In this document: one piece after another, positions 26,002-34,870 of the stretch
Layout: each line of letters opens with the position of its first letter
Numbering within the stretch: the stretch's first letter is position 1
Source: Nocardiopsis potens DSM 45234
Lineage (GTDB): Bacteria; Actinomycetota; Actinomycetes; Streptosporangiales; Streptosporangiaceae
Direction: 5' to 3'
Length of the DNA stretch: 64,000 nucleotides
NCBI RefSeq assembly: GCF_000341105.1
Contig: NZ_ANBB01000067.1
Span: 1-64,000, forward strand
Notes under the pieces: model-generated
Database searches by the model: none
Told to the model about the DNA's origin: nothing
What the model saw: only the letters and a program-made list of their open reading frames with translations
Program-made: the position numbers and the translations under genes

Positions 26002-26571
26002 TCACGCCGGTTCCGTTCGACGGTGCTCTGCGGACGCTCGGCGGAAGCTCCGGGCCACGTGTTCGAACGGGACGTCCTTCAGTACCTCTGCCGGTATCGA
26101 CGCGTAATCATCGCCGAGTTCGGCGCGGAACTCGGCGGCGAACAGCAGGCCCAGCCGGTAGTACTCGCCGACGAAATCCATGTCCGGAAGCCTGAAGTCG
26201 TCCGGGACGCGCAGACCGAGCCGGGGCAATGTGTATTCCAGAAAGCCCACGACGCTGGGGATGGTCACCTCCCAGATCTCTTTCAGGCCCGGTACCCGGC
26301 CGGCGGAGGTCGGCCCGGGGCCGCTCATGGAGCGTGCGGACACGCGGCTGTCCCTGGTCAAGACCGCTTGGACGACGGCGGCGCAGTACTCGTCCTCGAA
26401 TCTGAAGGCGACCGGCCACTCCCTGTCGATCAGGAGAACGTGCAGAAGGTCGTGCTTCAACACCCTGTCCTTCACCGTTCCGGCCGGTGAATGGTAAACG
26501 ATGTCGAACTCGGGAAGCGCCCCCATCGACGACGTCAGAACTTCGAGAACACTAGGGGTGGCCACTGGCAT
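26002..26571 (-). CDS. Hypothetical protein, function unknown
   Basis: From ATG 26571 this is a 189-residue soluble protein with ordinary amino-acid composition: GALPEFDIVYHSPAG, LLHVLLIDREWPVAFRFEDEY, PGLKEIWEVTIPSVVGFLEYTL, then FVGEYYRLGLLFAAEFRAELG and IPAEVLKDVPFEHVARSFRR. Starts at 26607 and 26526 are also open, and none has a clear ribosome binding site. I do not recognise a family. No signal peptide or membrane helix. It stands alone between the IS3 remnant and a membrane-protein gene, and its GC content is lower than that of its neighbours, which hints at horizontal origin. Confidence 0.65.
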   Translation of the reverse strand: MPVATPSVLEVLTSSMGALPEFDIVYHSPAGTVKDRVLKHDLLHVLLIDREWPVAFRFEDEYCAAVVQAVLTRDSRVSARSMSGPGPTSAGRVPGLKEIWEVTIPSVVGFLEYTLPRLGLRVPDDFRLPDMDFVGEYYRLGLLFAAEFRAELGDDYASIPAEVLKDVPFEHVARSFRRASAEHRRTEPA

Positions 26572-26607
26572 ACGATCAGTAGAGGACGAACTCCCCGACG
26601 GCGTCAA

Positions 26608-26940
26608 GTCCTTGAGCCGAGAACGGCGCCGAAAAGGCTCGGCGGCCCGGCCTCACGGCATTAGGGAAGTCCTGAAAGCGGGTTCGGCACTCGGGTGCAT
26701 ATCGGCGCCGTTCGGGGGCCGCCCGCGCGGCACGGCACCCATACGGTGCAATTCCGGCCGCGGGTGACGAATGGACGAAAGAAGGGCCGCGAACGGAGCG
26801 GGCCGGCCGCACCGCAGGGCGTTCCCTGCCGGGCCGGCCGCCGTGCTCCTGGCCGGGCCGCTCGGGAGGGGAGTCCGCGGTACAGGGTGCGGGGCGGGCG
26901 GAGCGGGCGGGGCGTACGGATTTTCCGGCCGGAGGTCCGA
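26608..26940. other. Gene-free stretch
   Basis: No gene supported between the divergent hypothetical protein and the promoter of the DUF418 gene. Some frames are open but lack starts with ribosome binding sites. Confidence 0.4.
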
Positions 26941-26944
26941 GGAT

Positions 26945-26975
26945 TTGACCTCAACCAATATTGAGGTCTTAGTTT
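26945..26975 (+). promoter_or_regulatory. MerR/SoxR-type promoter with dyad operator
   Basis: TTGACC (26945-26950) and TAGTTT (26970-26975) fit -35 and -10 boxes 19 bp apart, the over-long spacing of MerR-controlled promoters. The spacer carries the perfect dyad GACCTCAA-N6-TTGAGGTC (26947-26968), close to the SoxR/MerR half-site CCTCAA. It lies 63 nt upstream of the DUF418 gene. No merR-type gene is in the window. Confidence 0.65.
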
Positions 26976-27037
26976 CGCTCCCGTGCCGCCCGGACCGCCG
27001 GGCGGGCCCCTCCGTCCCCTCTTCGAAGGACATCCCC

Positions 27038-28216
27038 ATGGAAACCGCACGGACGCCCGGGCGCGCGGGCGCTTCCCCGCCGGCCGCCGACGGGTCCTCC
27101 TCCCGGCGCTCGCTGGCGCCCGACCTCGCCCGCGGGGTCATGCTGCTGGTCATCGCCACCGCGCACGCGCACATGTTCGCCCAGATGTCGGGTGCCCCGG
27201 GCCACGGCATCGCCGATGCCGGGGACAGGATCGCCACCGGCGCCATGACGCTCTTCGCCGACCTGCGCGGCTATCCCATGTTCGCCGCGCTGTTCGGGTA
27301 CGGGCTGGCCCGGATCCACCGGCGCCGGACCGAGCAGGGCCGGGAGTGGCCGTGGACGCGGAAACTGCTGCGCCGCCGCGGGCTGTGGATGATCGCCTTC
27401 GGCGCCGTGCACGCGGCGCTGCTCTTCTTCGGCGACATCCTGGCCGTCTACGGCCTGCTCGCGCTCGCCTTCACCGGCGCGCTGCGCCTGTCCGACCGGG
27501 GGCTGCTCCGGGCCGCCTGGGCGGCGCTGGCCGTCGCCGCGGCCTCCCTGCTCGCCTTCAACCTGGCGGTGCCCCCCGGCCCCAAGCCGGAAGTGCCCGA
27601 GGGCGTCACCGCGGAGCTGTTCTTCCGGCTGTCGATGTGGCCGTTCCTGCTGGTGTTCATGCTGCTCGCCACCGCCTTCCCGTTCCTGATCGGGATGTGG
27701 GCCGGGCGCCGGCGCCTGCTGGAGCGCCCCGGGCCCTACCTGCCGCTGCTGCGCCGCACCGCGGTCATCGGCATCCCGGTGGCGGTCGCGGGCGGCCTCC
27801 CCCAGGCGCTCGTCCTGACCGGCGCGTGGGCCGACCCCTCGGGGCCGGCCGCCGCCTTCGCGAGCACGCTGCACCAGGTCAGCGGTTTCGCGGGCGGGTT
27901 CGGCTACGCGGCGCTCATCGCCCTGGCGGCGGCGCGGATCTCCGCCGGCCGCCCCGGCCCGGTCGCGACCGCGCTGGCCGCGCTCGGGCGGCGGTCGCTC
28001 ACCTTCTACCTGCTGCAGTCGGTGGCCTGGGCGGTGCTGTTCGCCTCCTACGGGTTCGGCCTGGAGGTGTCCACCGCCGCCGGCGTGGCCATCGGGACGG
28101 CGGTGTGGGCGGCGACGGTCGTCCTGGCCGGCCTGATGCACCGCGCCGAGGTGAACGGCCCGGCGGAGACGGTTCTGCGCCGCCTCGCCTACGGCCCCTC
28201 GGGGCGGGCGGACTGA
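27038..28216 (+). CDS. DUF418-family integral membrane protein
   Basis: ATG 27038 follows GAAGGA and gives 392 residues with about 8-10 membrane helices. LAPDLARGVMLLVIATAHAH and RGYPMFAALFGYGLARI at the N-terminus are typical of the DUF418/YeiB group. The C-terminal DUF418 block includes ALGRRSLTFYLLQSVAWAVLFASYGFGL. These proteins resemble acyltransferase-3 membrane proteins; their role is not established. The MerR-type promoter upstream suggests induction by oxidative, metal or drug stress. It is followed by a 7-bp hairpin (28235-28252). Confidence 0.82.
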   Translation: METARTPGRAGASPPAADGSSSRRSLAPDLARGVMLLVIATAHAHMFAQMSGAPGHGIADAGDRIATGAMTLFADLRGYPMFAALFGYGLARIHRRRTEQGREWPWTRKLLRRRGLWMIAFGAVHAALLFFGDILAVYGLLALAFTGALRLSDRGLLRAAWAALAVAAASLLAFNLAVPPGPKPEVPEGVTAELFFRLSMWPFLLVFMLLATAFPFLIGMWAGRRRLLERPGPYLPLLRRTAVIGIPVAVAGGLPQALVLTGAWADPSGPAAAFASTLHQVSGFAGGFGYAALIALAAARISAGRPGPVATALAALGRRSLTFYLLQSVAWAVLFASYGFGLEVSTAAGVAIGTAVWAATVVLAGLMHRAEVNGPAETVLRRLAYGPSGRAD

Positions 28217-28234
28217 GCCGAGGGGCTCGGAGGA

Positions 28235-28252
28235 GGCCCGCTCGGGCGGGCC
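28235..28252 (+). terminator. Hairpin after the DUF418 gene
   Basis: GGCCCGC pairs with GCGGGCC across a TCGG tetraloop, 19 nt after the stop codon. No T-run follows. Confidence 0.5.
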
Positions 28253-28794
28253 ACCGGTCCGAGCCCGGTCCGTCCGGCCCGCGCCCGTGTCCGGGGCGCG
28301 GGCCGGACCCGTCGGGACCGATGGGGACCGATGGAGCGGGGGCTGGCGTTCCCGGGCACGGTTCAGCGGCGGCTCCGCGAAGCGGCGCCTCGGCGGAGCG
28401 GCGAAACCCTGCGGGGAGCGGGCGGCACGGCGGTTCCGGCTCCGCCCGTCGGGGCCGATGGCGGTCCGGGCGGCGGAGAGCGGGAACCGCTCGGTCTTCG
28501 CGGCGGGCGGCCGGGAAACGTCTCCGCTCCGCCGGCCCGGTCGGTGCGGCGGGGAAGCAGCAGGTGGGGGCGGGGAGGAGCGGTCGCCGGGGCGCCGTGC
28601 GCGCCGGGGCGGTCCGGGATTCCGGCGGGACGGGGGATTGACCGGCGGGTAACCGTACGGTCACCATTACTGCGCGGTAATCAGATCCGGGCGTCCCCCG
28701 CCCGCCGGTGCCGTACGCACCCCTCCCCTGCCCCTCCTATCCCCCGCCCCCCCGCGCGGCCCCCGGCCGCCCCTGGACCCAGCGAGGTCTCGCC
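28253..28794. other. Long 5' region of the SGNH hydrolase gene
   Basis: No gene supported. Near its end it has TTGACC at 28638 and the imperfect palindrome GGTAACCGTACGGTCACC (28648-28665), about 130 nt before the hydrolase start, then an AT-rich patch; this is likely the promoter region of the secreted hydrolase. Confidence 0.45.
28648..28665. promoter_or_regulatory. Palindrome in the hydrolase promoter region
   Basis: GGTAACCGTACGGTCACC is an 18-bp palindrome with one mismatched pair; its core ACCGTACGGT is perfect. It directly follows a TTGACC -35-like box at 28638, so a bound protein would occlude the promoter. Confidence 0.4.
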
Positions 28795-29751
28795 ATGCCC
28801 GCTCCCCGCCCGCTGCCCTCCGCCCCCGCCTCCCCGCGCCCCCGCACCGGGCCGCGGCGCGCGCTGCGCACCGCCGCCCTGCCCCTCACCGCCGCGGCCG
28901 CGCTCGGGCTGTCCGCCCTGGCCGCCGCCCCCGCCTCGGCCGACCCCGCTCCGGCCGAGGTCTCCCACTACGTCGCGCTCGGCGACTCGTTCACCGCCGG
29001 CCCCGGCATCCCCGAGGAGACCGACCAGAACTGCTCCCGCTCCGACCGCAACTACCCGACGCTCACCGCCGCCTCGCTGTCCCCCGCCGCCTTCACCGAC
29101 GTCAGCTGCAGCGGCGCGACCACCGAGCACATGACCGGCCCGCAGGGGTCGGCCCCGCCGCAGCTGGACGCGCTGGACGCCGGGACCGACCTGGTGACGC
29201 TGGGGGTCGGCGGCAACGACGTCGGCTTCGCCGGCATCATCGCCCGCTGCGTGCTGCTGGGCGGGCTCGACCCGAGCGGCGAGCCGTGCAAGGACAGCTA
29301 CACCTCGGGCGGCACCGACGAGCTCGCCGAGCGGGTGGAGGAGACCGCGCCCAAGATCGACGCGGTGCTGGAGGGGATCGCGGAGCGCTCCCCGCAGGCG
29401 CGGGTGCTGGTCGTCGGCTACCCGGTGATCCTGCCCGACGACGGCTCCAACTGCCACTCCACCGTGCCCATCGCGGCCGGCGACGCCCCCTGGCTGCGCG
29501 ACACCGAGAAGCACCTGAACACCATGCTCGCCGAGCGCGCCGAGGCGCACGGCGCCGAGTACGTGGACACCTACACCGGCTCCGTCGGGCACGACCTGTG
29601 CAAGCCCGCCGACGTGCGCTGGATCGAGCCCCTGGAGGGCGTCGACGCCGACCCCGTGCACCCCAACGCCGCCGGGCACGAGGCGATGGCCGGGGCGGTC
29701 CTCGGCACCGCCGCCCCCGCACCGGCCCCGGTCCCGGCCGACCTGCCCTGA
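28795..29751 (+). CDS. Secreted SGNH/GDSL-family hydrolase (lipase/esterase)
   Basis: The 318-residue product has a twin-arginine-like N-terminus (PRPRTGPRRALRTAALPLTAAAALGL) and a signal peptide ending near ASAD at residue 50. The mature enzyme shows all SGNH blocks: GDSFTAG at 63-69 with the catalytic serine, GVGGNDVG at 137-144 with the oxyanion Asn, and DADPVHPNAAGHE at 284-296 holding the catalytic Asp/His pair. Six or more cysteines suggest disulfides, as in the Streptomyces SGNH lipases. It would hydrolyse esters outside the cell. GCGAGG precedes the ATG only weakly. It is convergent with the alkylsulfatase gene. Confidence 0.9.
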   Translation: MPAPRPLPSAPASPRPRTGPRRALRTAALPLTAAAALGLSALAAAPASADPAPAEVSHYVALGDSFTAGPGIPEETDQNCSRSDRNYPTLTAASLSPAAFTDVSCSGATTEHMTGPQGSAPPQLDALDAGTDLVTLGVGGNDVGFAGIIARCVLLGGLDPSGEPCKDSYTSGGTDELAERVEETAPKIDAVLEGIAERSPQARVLVVGYPVILPDDGSNCHSTVPIAAGDAPWLRDTEKHLNTMLAERAEAHGAEYVDTYTGSVGHDLCKPADVRWIEPLEGVDADPVHPNAAGHEAMAGAVLGTAAPAPAPVPADLP

Positions 29752-29783
29752 CCGGAAGGGTGCCCGGCGGGGCCCTGACCGGG

Positions 29784-29815
29784 GCGCCGGCCGCGCCCCG
29801 GGAGGCGGCCGGCGC
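29784..29815. terminator. Hairpin between convergent hydrolase and alkylsulfatase genes
   Basis: GCGCCGGCCGC (29784-29794) pairs perfectly with GCGGCCGGCGC (29805-29815), 33 nt after the SGNH stop codon. Symmetric, so it could act on both strands. The remaining sequence to 30052 shows no gene. Confidence 0.5.
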
Positions 29816-30052
29816 GATGGCCGGGCCCGCGCGTCGAGCGGGCTCGGAGCGGTGAGCGGGGCGCGGCGGACCGCGTCCGCCGGGTCCCGAACGCGCACCG
29901 GGCGGGCCCGTGCGGGTGCCGGGCCGGGAGCGGCCGCCGCCGGGCGGGCCCGCCGTGGAGGCGCGTCCGGCGGTGCTCCCCCGGCGGCGGTGCGCGCCCG
30001 GCGGGGCTTCCCGGCGCCGGCGCTCCTCCGGGGGCGCCGGGCCCGGGGCCGG

Positions 30053-31867
30053 TCAGGGAGTGACGATCGGGAAGTCCGGGTCCGGGTCGTCCAGCACCGC
30101 CGTCAGGCGCTGCAGCACCGCCCGGTCGCCCTCGGTCCGCACGTCGGCGGTGTCTCCCGCCCCGGTGAGCAGGGCGAACAGCTCCGCCTTGGTGAGCGTG
30201 ACGGACAGGTCCGCGGCGGGGCCGCCGTCCTGCGCCCTGCGGTGCGTCAGCGCCCCGTTGGCCAGCGTCATCCGGTGGCGCTCCCCGGTGTCGGTGATGT
30301 GCCAGTCCACGGTGAGGCGCTCGTCCCAGGCCTTGGGCCCGTCGACCCGGACGGCCGCCGAGTCGAAGAGCTGCTCCGCGCTCAGCCCGGCGGCCATGCC
30401 CTGGGCGAACCCGAACGGGTTGGGCGTGATCCCGTCGCGCAGCTCCTTGGCGCCCATCAGGTAGAAGTTGCGCCAGGTGCCGCACTCGGCGCCCTGGCCG
30501 AGGCTCTGGTAGACGCCGGCCAGCGCGCTCTTGGCGCCGGCGTGGCCGGGGTCGGCGAACACGGCGTGGTCGAGCAGCGTCGCGGCGAACCGCAGGTCGC
30601 CGTCGCGGGCGTAGGCGCCGGCCTTCTCCACCACGGCGTCGGTGCCGCCCATGCAGTCCACGTAGCGCCGGGCGAGTTCGGCCGGCGGGTGCTCCCACAG
30701 GTGGGCGGGGTTGCCGTCGAACCACCCCATGTAGCGCTGGTAGACGGCCTTCACGTTGTGCGAGACCGACCCGTAGTAGCCGCGGGCGTGCCAGGCCTTG
30801 GCCAGGGCCGGGGGGAGTTCGATCCGCTCGGCGATCTCGGGCCCGGTCAGGCCCTGGTTGAGCATGCGGAGCGTCTGGTCGTGCAGGTAGGCGTAGAGGT
30901 CGCGCTGCTCGGTCAGGAAGCGGGCGATGTTCTCCGCGCCCCAGGTGGGCCAGTGGTGGGAGCCGAAGGAGACGTCGCTGCCCTCGGCGAACAGGGCGAC
31001 GGCCTCGTCCAGGTAGCGGGCCCACACCCGGGCGTCGCGCACCAGCGCGCCGCGCAGCGTGAGGATGTTGTGCAGGTTGTGGCTGGCGTTCTCGGCCATG
31101 CACAGCGCCCGCAGGTCCGGGAAGTGGAAGTTCATCTCCGCCGGGGCCTCGGTGCCCGGCGTGACCTGGAAGACGATCCGGACGCCGTCGACGGTCTCCT
31201 GCTGCCCGGTGCGGGTGACGTCGAGGGTGGGCGGGATCAGCGACACCGTCCCGGTCGAGGCGGTCTGGCCCAGCCCGGTGCCGATCATCCCCTCCGGGCC
31301 GCGGTCCAGCGCCGCGCCGGTGTGGTACATCCCGCGGCGGGCCATGGCGGTGCCGGCGTAGACGTTCTCCGAGACGGCGTGCTCGGTGAAGCCCTCGGGG
31401 GCCAGGATCGGGACGCCGGCCGGGTTGTCCGCGGGGAGGATCCCCTCCGCGCCGCCGAAGTGGTCCACGTGGGAGTGGGTGTAGATCATCCCGGTGACGG
31501 GGCGGTCGCCCCGGTGCGCCCGGTACAGGGCCAGCGCGGCGGCGGCCGGCTCGCTCGACACCAGGGGGTCGATGACGATGACCCCGGTGTCGCCCTCGAC
31601 CAGGGTCATGTTGGACAGGTCGAGGCCGCGCACCTGGTAGACGCCCTCGGTGACCCGGTACAGGCCCTGCCTGGCGCACAGCTGCGACTGGCGCCACAGC
31701 GAGGGGTTCGCGGTCGGAGGGCACTCGCCCTGCAGGAAGGAGAAGACGTCGTTGTCCCAGACGACCCGCCCGTGCGCGTCCTCGACCACCCCCGGGGTGA
31801 GGGAGGCGATGAAGCCGCGGTCGGCGTCGTCGAAGTCGGCCCGGTCGCCGAAGTCGAGTTGAGTCAT
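30053..31867 (-). CDS. Linear alkylsulfatase-type metallo-beta-lactamase-fold hydrolase
   Basis: From ATG 31867 (31885 is also possible) the protein has 604 residues. It has ANPSLWRQSQLCARQGLY and YQVRGLDLSNMTLVEGD, hallmarks of the SdsA1/BDS1 family, then the zinc site THSHVDHFGG at 130-139. The middle region ARGYYGSVSHNVKAVYQRYMGWFDGNPAHLW is the family's dimerisation/helical region, and residues about 480-604 form an SCP2-like C-terminal domain (DLSVTLTKAELFALL). Such enzymes release sulfate from alkyl sulfates such as SDS. Members in Pseudomonas are secreted; I see no signal peptide here. It is divergent from a DUF389 gene and two SulP transporters follow, which could fit sulfate handling. 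Confidence 0.9.
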   Translation of the reverse strand: MTQLDFGDRADFDDADRGFIASLTPGVVEDAHGRVVWDNDVFSFLQGECPPTANPSLWRQSQLCARQGLYRVTEGVYQVRGLDLSNMTLVEGDTGVIVIDPLVSSEPAAAALALYRAHRGDRPVTGMIYTHSHVDHFGGAEGILPADNPAGVPILAPEGFTEHAVSENVYAGTAMARRGMYHTGAALDRGPEGMIGTGLGQTASTGTVSLIPPTLDVTRTGQQETVDGVRIVFQVTPGTEAPAEMNFHFPDLRALCMAENASHNLHNILTLRGALVRDARVWARYLDEAVALFAEGSDVSFGSHHWPTWGAENIARFLTEQRDLYAYLHDQTLRMLNQGLTGPEIAERIELPPALAKAWHARGYYGSVSHNVKAVYQRYMGWFDGNPAHLWEHPPAELARRYVDCMGGTDAVVEKAGAYARDGDLRFAATLLDHAVFADPGHAGAKSALAGVYQSLGQGAECGTWRNFYLMGAKELRDGITPNPFGFAQGMAAGLSAEQLFDSAAVRVDGPKAWDERLTVDWHITDTGERHRMTLANGALTHRRAQDGGPAADLSVTLTKAELFALLTGAGDTADVRTEGDRAVLQRLTAVLDDPDPDFPIVTP

Positions 31868-32044
31868 GGTGGGGACGGTCGCCATGGACGGGGCGGGGGA
31901 AAACCCGCGGCGGGTCAAATCTTCCTCCGGCCCGGGCCCGCGGGAGGGCCGCGGCTCCGCGCCCGCCCAGGGTCTCCCCCGGGTTCGGCAATGCCCGACG
32001 TGTCCTGCGCGGCGCCGGGCCGGGGCGGGGCGACACTCGGGCCT

Positions 32045-33049
32045 GTGCTGAGCGGTTTGATCGGGAGCGTGCTGCCCGCCGAGAAGCTCCGCTCCCAGCG
32101 GGAGATGGCGGAGGAGCTGGACCCGTCCTCGGGCGACCGGTCGGGCAAGCGCTCGGCGTTCTGGACGATGCTGGTGCTGTCGGCGGTCATCGCGGCGGCG
32201 GGGGTGTTCACCGATTCGACGGCCACGGTGATCGGGGCGATGATCATCGCCCCGCTCTCCACCCCCATCATGGGGATCGCCCTGGGGGTGGTGCGGCGGC
32301 GCCGGACCGGGGCGGCGGCCCGGGCGGTCGTCTCCGGGTGCCTGGTGGTGATCGGCGTGGGCGTGCTGTTCTCGGCGCTGGTCCCCGGCGGCTACGACCT
32401 GCTCTCCAACAGCCAGGTGGCGGGGCGGACCTCGCCGGGGGTGATGGACCTGGTCGCGGCCGTGGCGACCGGGCTGGCCGGGGCGGTGGCGCTCTCCCGG
32501 CGCGACGTGGCGGCGGTGCTGCCCGGGGTGGCGATCGCCATCTCCCTGGTCCCGCCGCTGGTGGTGGCCGGGGTCTGCCTGGGGCGGTTCGCCGGCTGGC
32601 TGGCGCTCGGCGCGCTGGTGCTGTTCCTGTCCAACCTGCTGGCGCTGGTCTTCGCCGGGATGGTGGTCTTCGCCGCCGCCGGGTACGGGGGCCGGGCCGG
32701 CCGGGAGGAGGGGGCGGTCCCGCGCCGGACGTACACGGTGCTGGGCGTGCTGTTCGCCGCGGTCTTCGTGCCGCTGGCCGCCAACACCGCGTTCACGCTG
32801 ATGATCGGCGTCTGGACGGACCGGGCCGAGGAGCAGGCCGAGCAGTGGCTGGCCGGGCGCGAGGGGGCGTCGGTGACACGGGTGTACACGGCCTCCAAGA
32901 CGATGCACATCGAGGTCCGGGTGCCGGGCGAGCCGCCGCCGGTGGAGGAGCTGATCGCCCGCCTGGACGGGCGGGTGCCCGACGGCGTCCCGGTGGTGGT
33001 GGAGACGGCGCGCGGCGAGCGGATCGACGCCGGCCGGACCGGCGGCTGA
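32045..33049 (+). CDS. DUF389-family membrane protein
   Basis: GTG 32045 gives 334 residues. After a charged N-terminus (KLRSQREMAEELDPSSG) come about six helices with the DUF389 signatures STATVIGAMIIAPLSTPIMG and DVAAVLPGVAIAISLVPPLVV. The C-terminal 90 residues are soluble (EQAEQWLAGREGASVTRVYT). The family's function is unknown; the paired GAMIIAPL and AISLVPPL re-entrant-like segments suggest transport. A later ATG in the same frame (MAEELDP, 32105) is an alternative start. Convergent with the SulP operon, sharing an imperfect bidirectional hairpin. Confidence 0.85.
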   Translation: MLSGLIGSVLPAEKLRSQREMAEELDPSSGDRSGKRSAFWTMLVLSAVIAAAGVFTDSTATVIGAMIIAPLSTPIMGIALGVVRRRRTGAAARAVVSGCLVVIGVGVLFSALVPGGYDLLSNSQVAGRTSPGVMDLVAAVATGLAGAVALSRRDVAAVLPGVAIAISLVPPLVVAGVCLGRFAGWLALGALVLFLSNLLALVFAGMVVFAAAGYGGRAGREEGAVPRRTYTVLGVLFAAVFVPLAANTAFTLMIGVWTDRAEEQAEQWLAGREGASVTRVYTASKTMHIEVRVPGEPPPVEELIARLDGRVPDGVPVVVETARGERIDAGRTGG

Positions 33050-33067
33050 CCCGCCCCCGTCCCGAGC

Positions 33068-33129
33068 GATGATCTCGGCGTTGCGGCCCTGTCCGAGCGC
33101 TCCGATAGGGCCGCAGCGCCAAGGTCATC
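33068..33129. terminator. Long imperfect inverted repeat between convergent DUF389 and SulP genes
   Basis: 23-nt arms (33068-33090 and 33107-33129) pair with three exceptions, two of which are G-U on the plus transcript, around a 16-nt loop. The right arm overlaps the stop codon of the SulP gene on the minus strand. It is well placed as a bidirectional terminator. Confidence 0.65.
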
Positions 33130-34870
33130 GGGAAGGAGCATCCGGGGGGTCGCCGAGCAGCGCGCGCACGCCCGAGCGGACCGACCAGAACACGCGGTCG
33201 CGGCCGATGTCGTCGAGCAGCCCCGTCCGCTCCAGCACCGCCCGGACCGGCGCCTTGGCGCGGGCCAGCGCCAGCGCGGTGCCGTGCGCGGCCAGCTCCG
33301 AGCGCAGGTCCCGGAGCATGTCCGCGGCGGTGGCGTCGACGTGGGTGACGGCCTCCATGTTGACCAGCAGGAAGCGGACCGGCCCGTCGGCGCCCTCGAC
33401 CAGCCCGCGCGCCCGCGCCGCGAAGTAGGGGGCGTTGGCGAAGAACAGCGGGGCGTCGAACCGGTAGACGATCAGCCCTTCGTGGGTGTCGGCCCCGTGC
33501 ACGGCGGCGTCCCGGTAGCCGTCGATGCCCTCGGCGGTGCCCAGCACCGCGTCGTGCGGGCGCACCGCCCGGTAGACGAACACGCCCAGGGAGAGCAGGA
33601 CCGCCACCCCCACCCCGGGGAGGACGCCCAGGGCGAGGACGGCGGCGAAGGCGCACACCGCCAGGGCGGCCTCGGCGTCGCCGGCCCGGCGCAGCCGCAG
33701 CAGCGAGGCCGCGTCCAGCAGGCTCAGCGAGGCGACGATGATGACCACGCCCAGGGCGGCGGTGGGCAGCGGCCGCAGCAGCGGCATCGCCAGGGCCGCG
33801 AGCAGCGCCACGACCGCGGCCGCGGTCACCCCCACGACCTGGGAGGACCCTCCGGTGGAGGCGCCGAGCGCGGTCCGCGAGGCGCTGGAGCCGACCGGGA
33901 AGGCCTGGGTGAGGCCGGCCGACAGGTTCGCCGCGCCCAGGGCGGTCAGCTCCCGGTTCGGGTCGACCGGGTAGCCGGAGCGGCGCGCGTAGCCCCGGGA
34001 GATCGCGGCGGCGTCGGCGAAGCCGACCAGGGCCAGGCCCAGGGCGGGCACGACCAGGGCGGCCAGGTCCGCCGGGGCCGCCGCGGGCAGGGCGAGCGGG
34101 GGCAGGCCGCCGCCGACGGCGCCGACCACGGCCACCCCGAAGGAGTCCAGGTCCAGCAGGGCGGAGGCCGCCGTGGCGGCGGCGACCACGGCCAGTGTGG
34201 CGGGCAGCACCGGCGCCCAGCGGCGCAGCGCCAGCGCGAGGACGAGCAGGGCCGCGCTGAGCAGCAGCGTCGGCGGGTGCGTGCGGCCGATGCCGGCGGC
34301 CAGCCGCCACAGCGTCGGGAAGAACCCCGAGAAGGCGACCGGGATGCCGAGCACCTTGCCGAGCTGGCCGGCGATGATGATCAGCGCGGTGCCGTTGACG
34401 AAGCCGAGCAGCACCGGCTTGGACAGGAAGTCGGCCATGAACCCGAGCCTGAGCAGCCCCGCGGCGACGTAGACCGCCCCCGTCATCAGGGCCAGCGCGG
34501 TGGCCAGCGCCGCGTACCGGCCGGTGTCGCCCTGCGCGAGCGGGGCGACGATGCTCAGCGTCAGCGCGGCGAGCACGCTCTCCGGGCCGACCACCAGGTG
34601 CCGAGAGGATCCGAGCAGGGCGTAGACGGCCAGGGGCAGCAGGGTGCCGTAGACCCCGGCCATCGGCGGCAGCCCGGCCAGCTCGCTCATGGCCAGGCCG
34701 GCCGGGACCGCCACCGCCCCCACGGTCACCCCGGCGACCAGGTCCCGGACCAGCCGCGCCCGGTCGTGCCCGCCGGGCCTGCGCATGCCCGGCGGCAGGA
34801 GGCGCCGCCACCGGCCCCCGCCCGCCCCGCTCCCGCCGGGCCGCGGCCCGGCGGCGCCGGCCGGGCTCAC
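33125..34870 (-). CDS. SulP-family anion transporter (second of tandem pair)
   Basis: GTG 34870 overlaps the upstream SulP stop by 4 nt (GTGA), giving 581 residues. A Gly/Pro/Arg-rich N-terminus of about 35 residues precedes the transporter: DLVAGVTVGAVAVPAGLAMSELAGLPPMAGVY is the SulP signature, followed by SSRHLVVGPESVLAAL and further helices. Residues about 440-570 form a cytoplasmic STAS domain (LIVYRFDAPLFFANAPYF, LLVNMEAVTHVDATAADML). SulP proteins carry sulfate, bicarbonate or other anions. Co-translation with a close paralogue suggests a heteromer or paired uptake, which is inference. Confidence 0.9.
   Translation of the reverse strand: MSPAGAAGPRPGGSGAGGGRWRRLLPPGMRRPGGHDRARLVRDLVAGVTVGAVAVPAGLAMSELAGLPPMAGVYGTLLPLAVYALLGSSRHLVVGPESVLAALTLSIVAPLAQGDTGRYAALATALALMTGAVYVAAGLLRLGFMADFLSKPVLLGFVNGTALIIIAGQLGKVLGIPVAFSGFFPTLWRLAAGIGRTHPPTLLLSAALLVLALALRRWAPVLPATLAVVAAATAASALLDLDSFGVAVVGAVGGGLPPLALPAAAPADLAALVVPALGLALVGFADAAAISRGYARRSGYPVDPNRELTALGAANLSAGLTQAFPVGSSASRTALGASTGGSSQVVGVTAAAVVALLAALAMPLLRPLPTAALGVVIIVASLSLLDAASLLRLRRAGDAEAALAVCAFAAVLALGVLPGVGVAVLLSLGVFVYRAVRPHDAVLGTAEGIDGYRDAAVHGADTHEGLIVYRFDAPLFFANAPYFAARARGLVEGADGPVRFLLVNMEAVTHVDATAADMLRDLRSELAAHGTALALARAKAPVRAVLERTGLLDDIGRDRVFWSVRSGVRALLGDPPDAPSR

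Noticed and set aside
29852-32044. Long N-terminal extension of the DUF389 frame
   Set aside because: It runs antisense through the alkylsulfatase gene; the DUF389 domain begins after GTG 32045.
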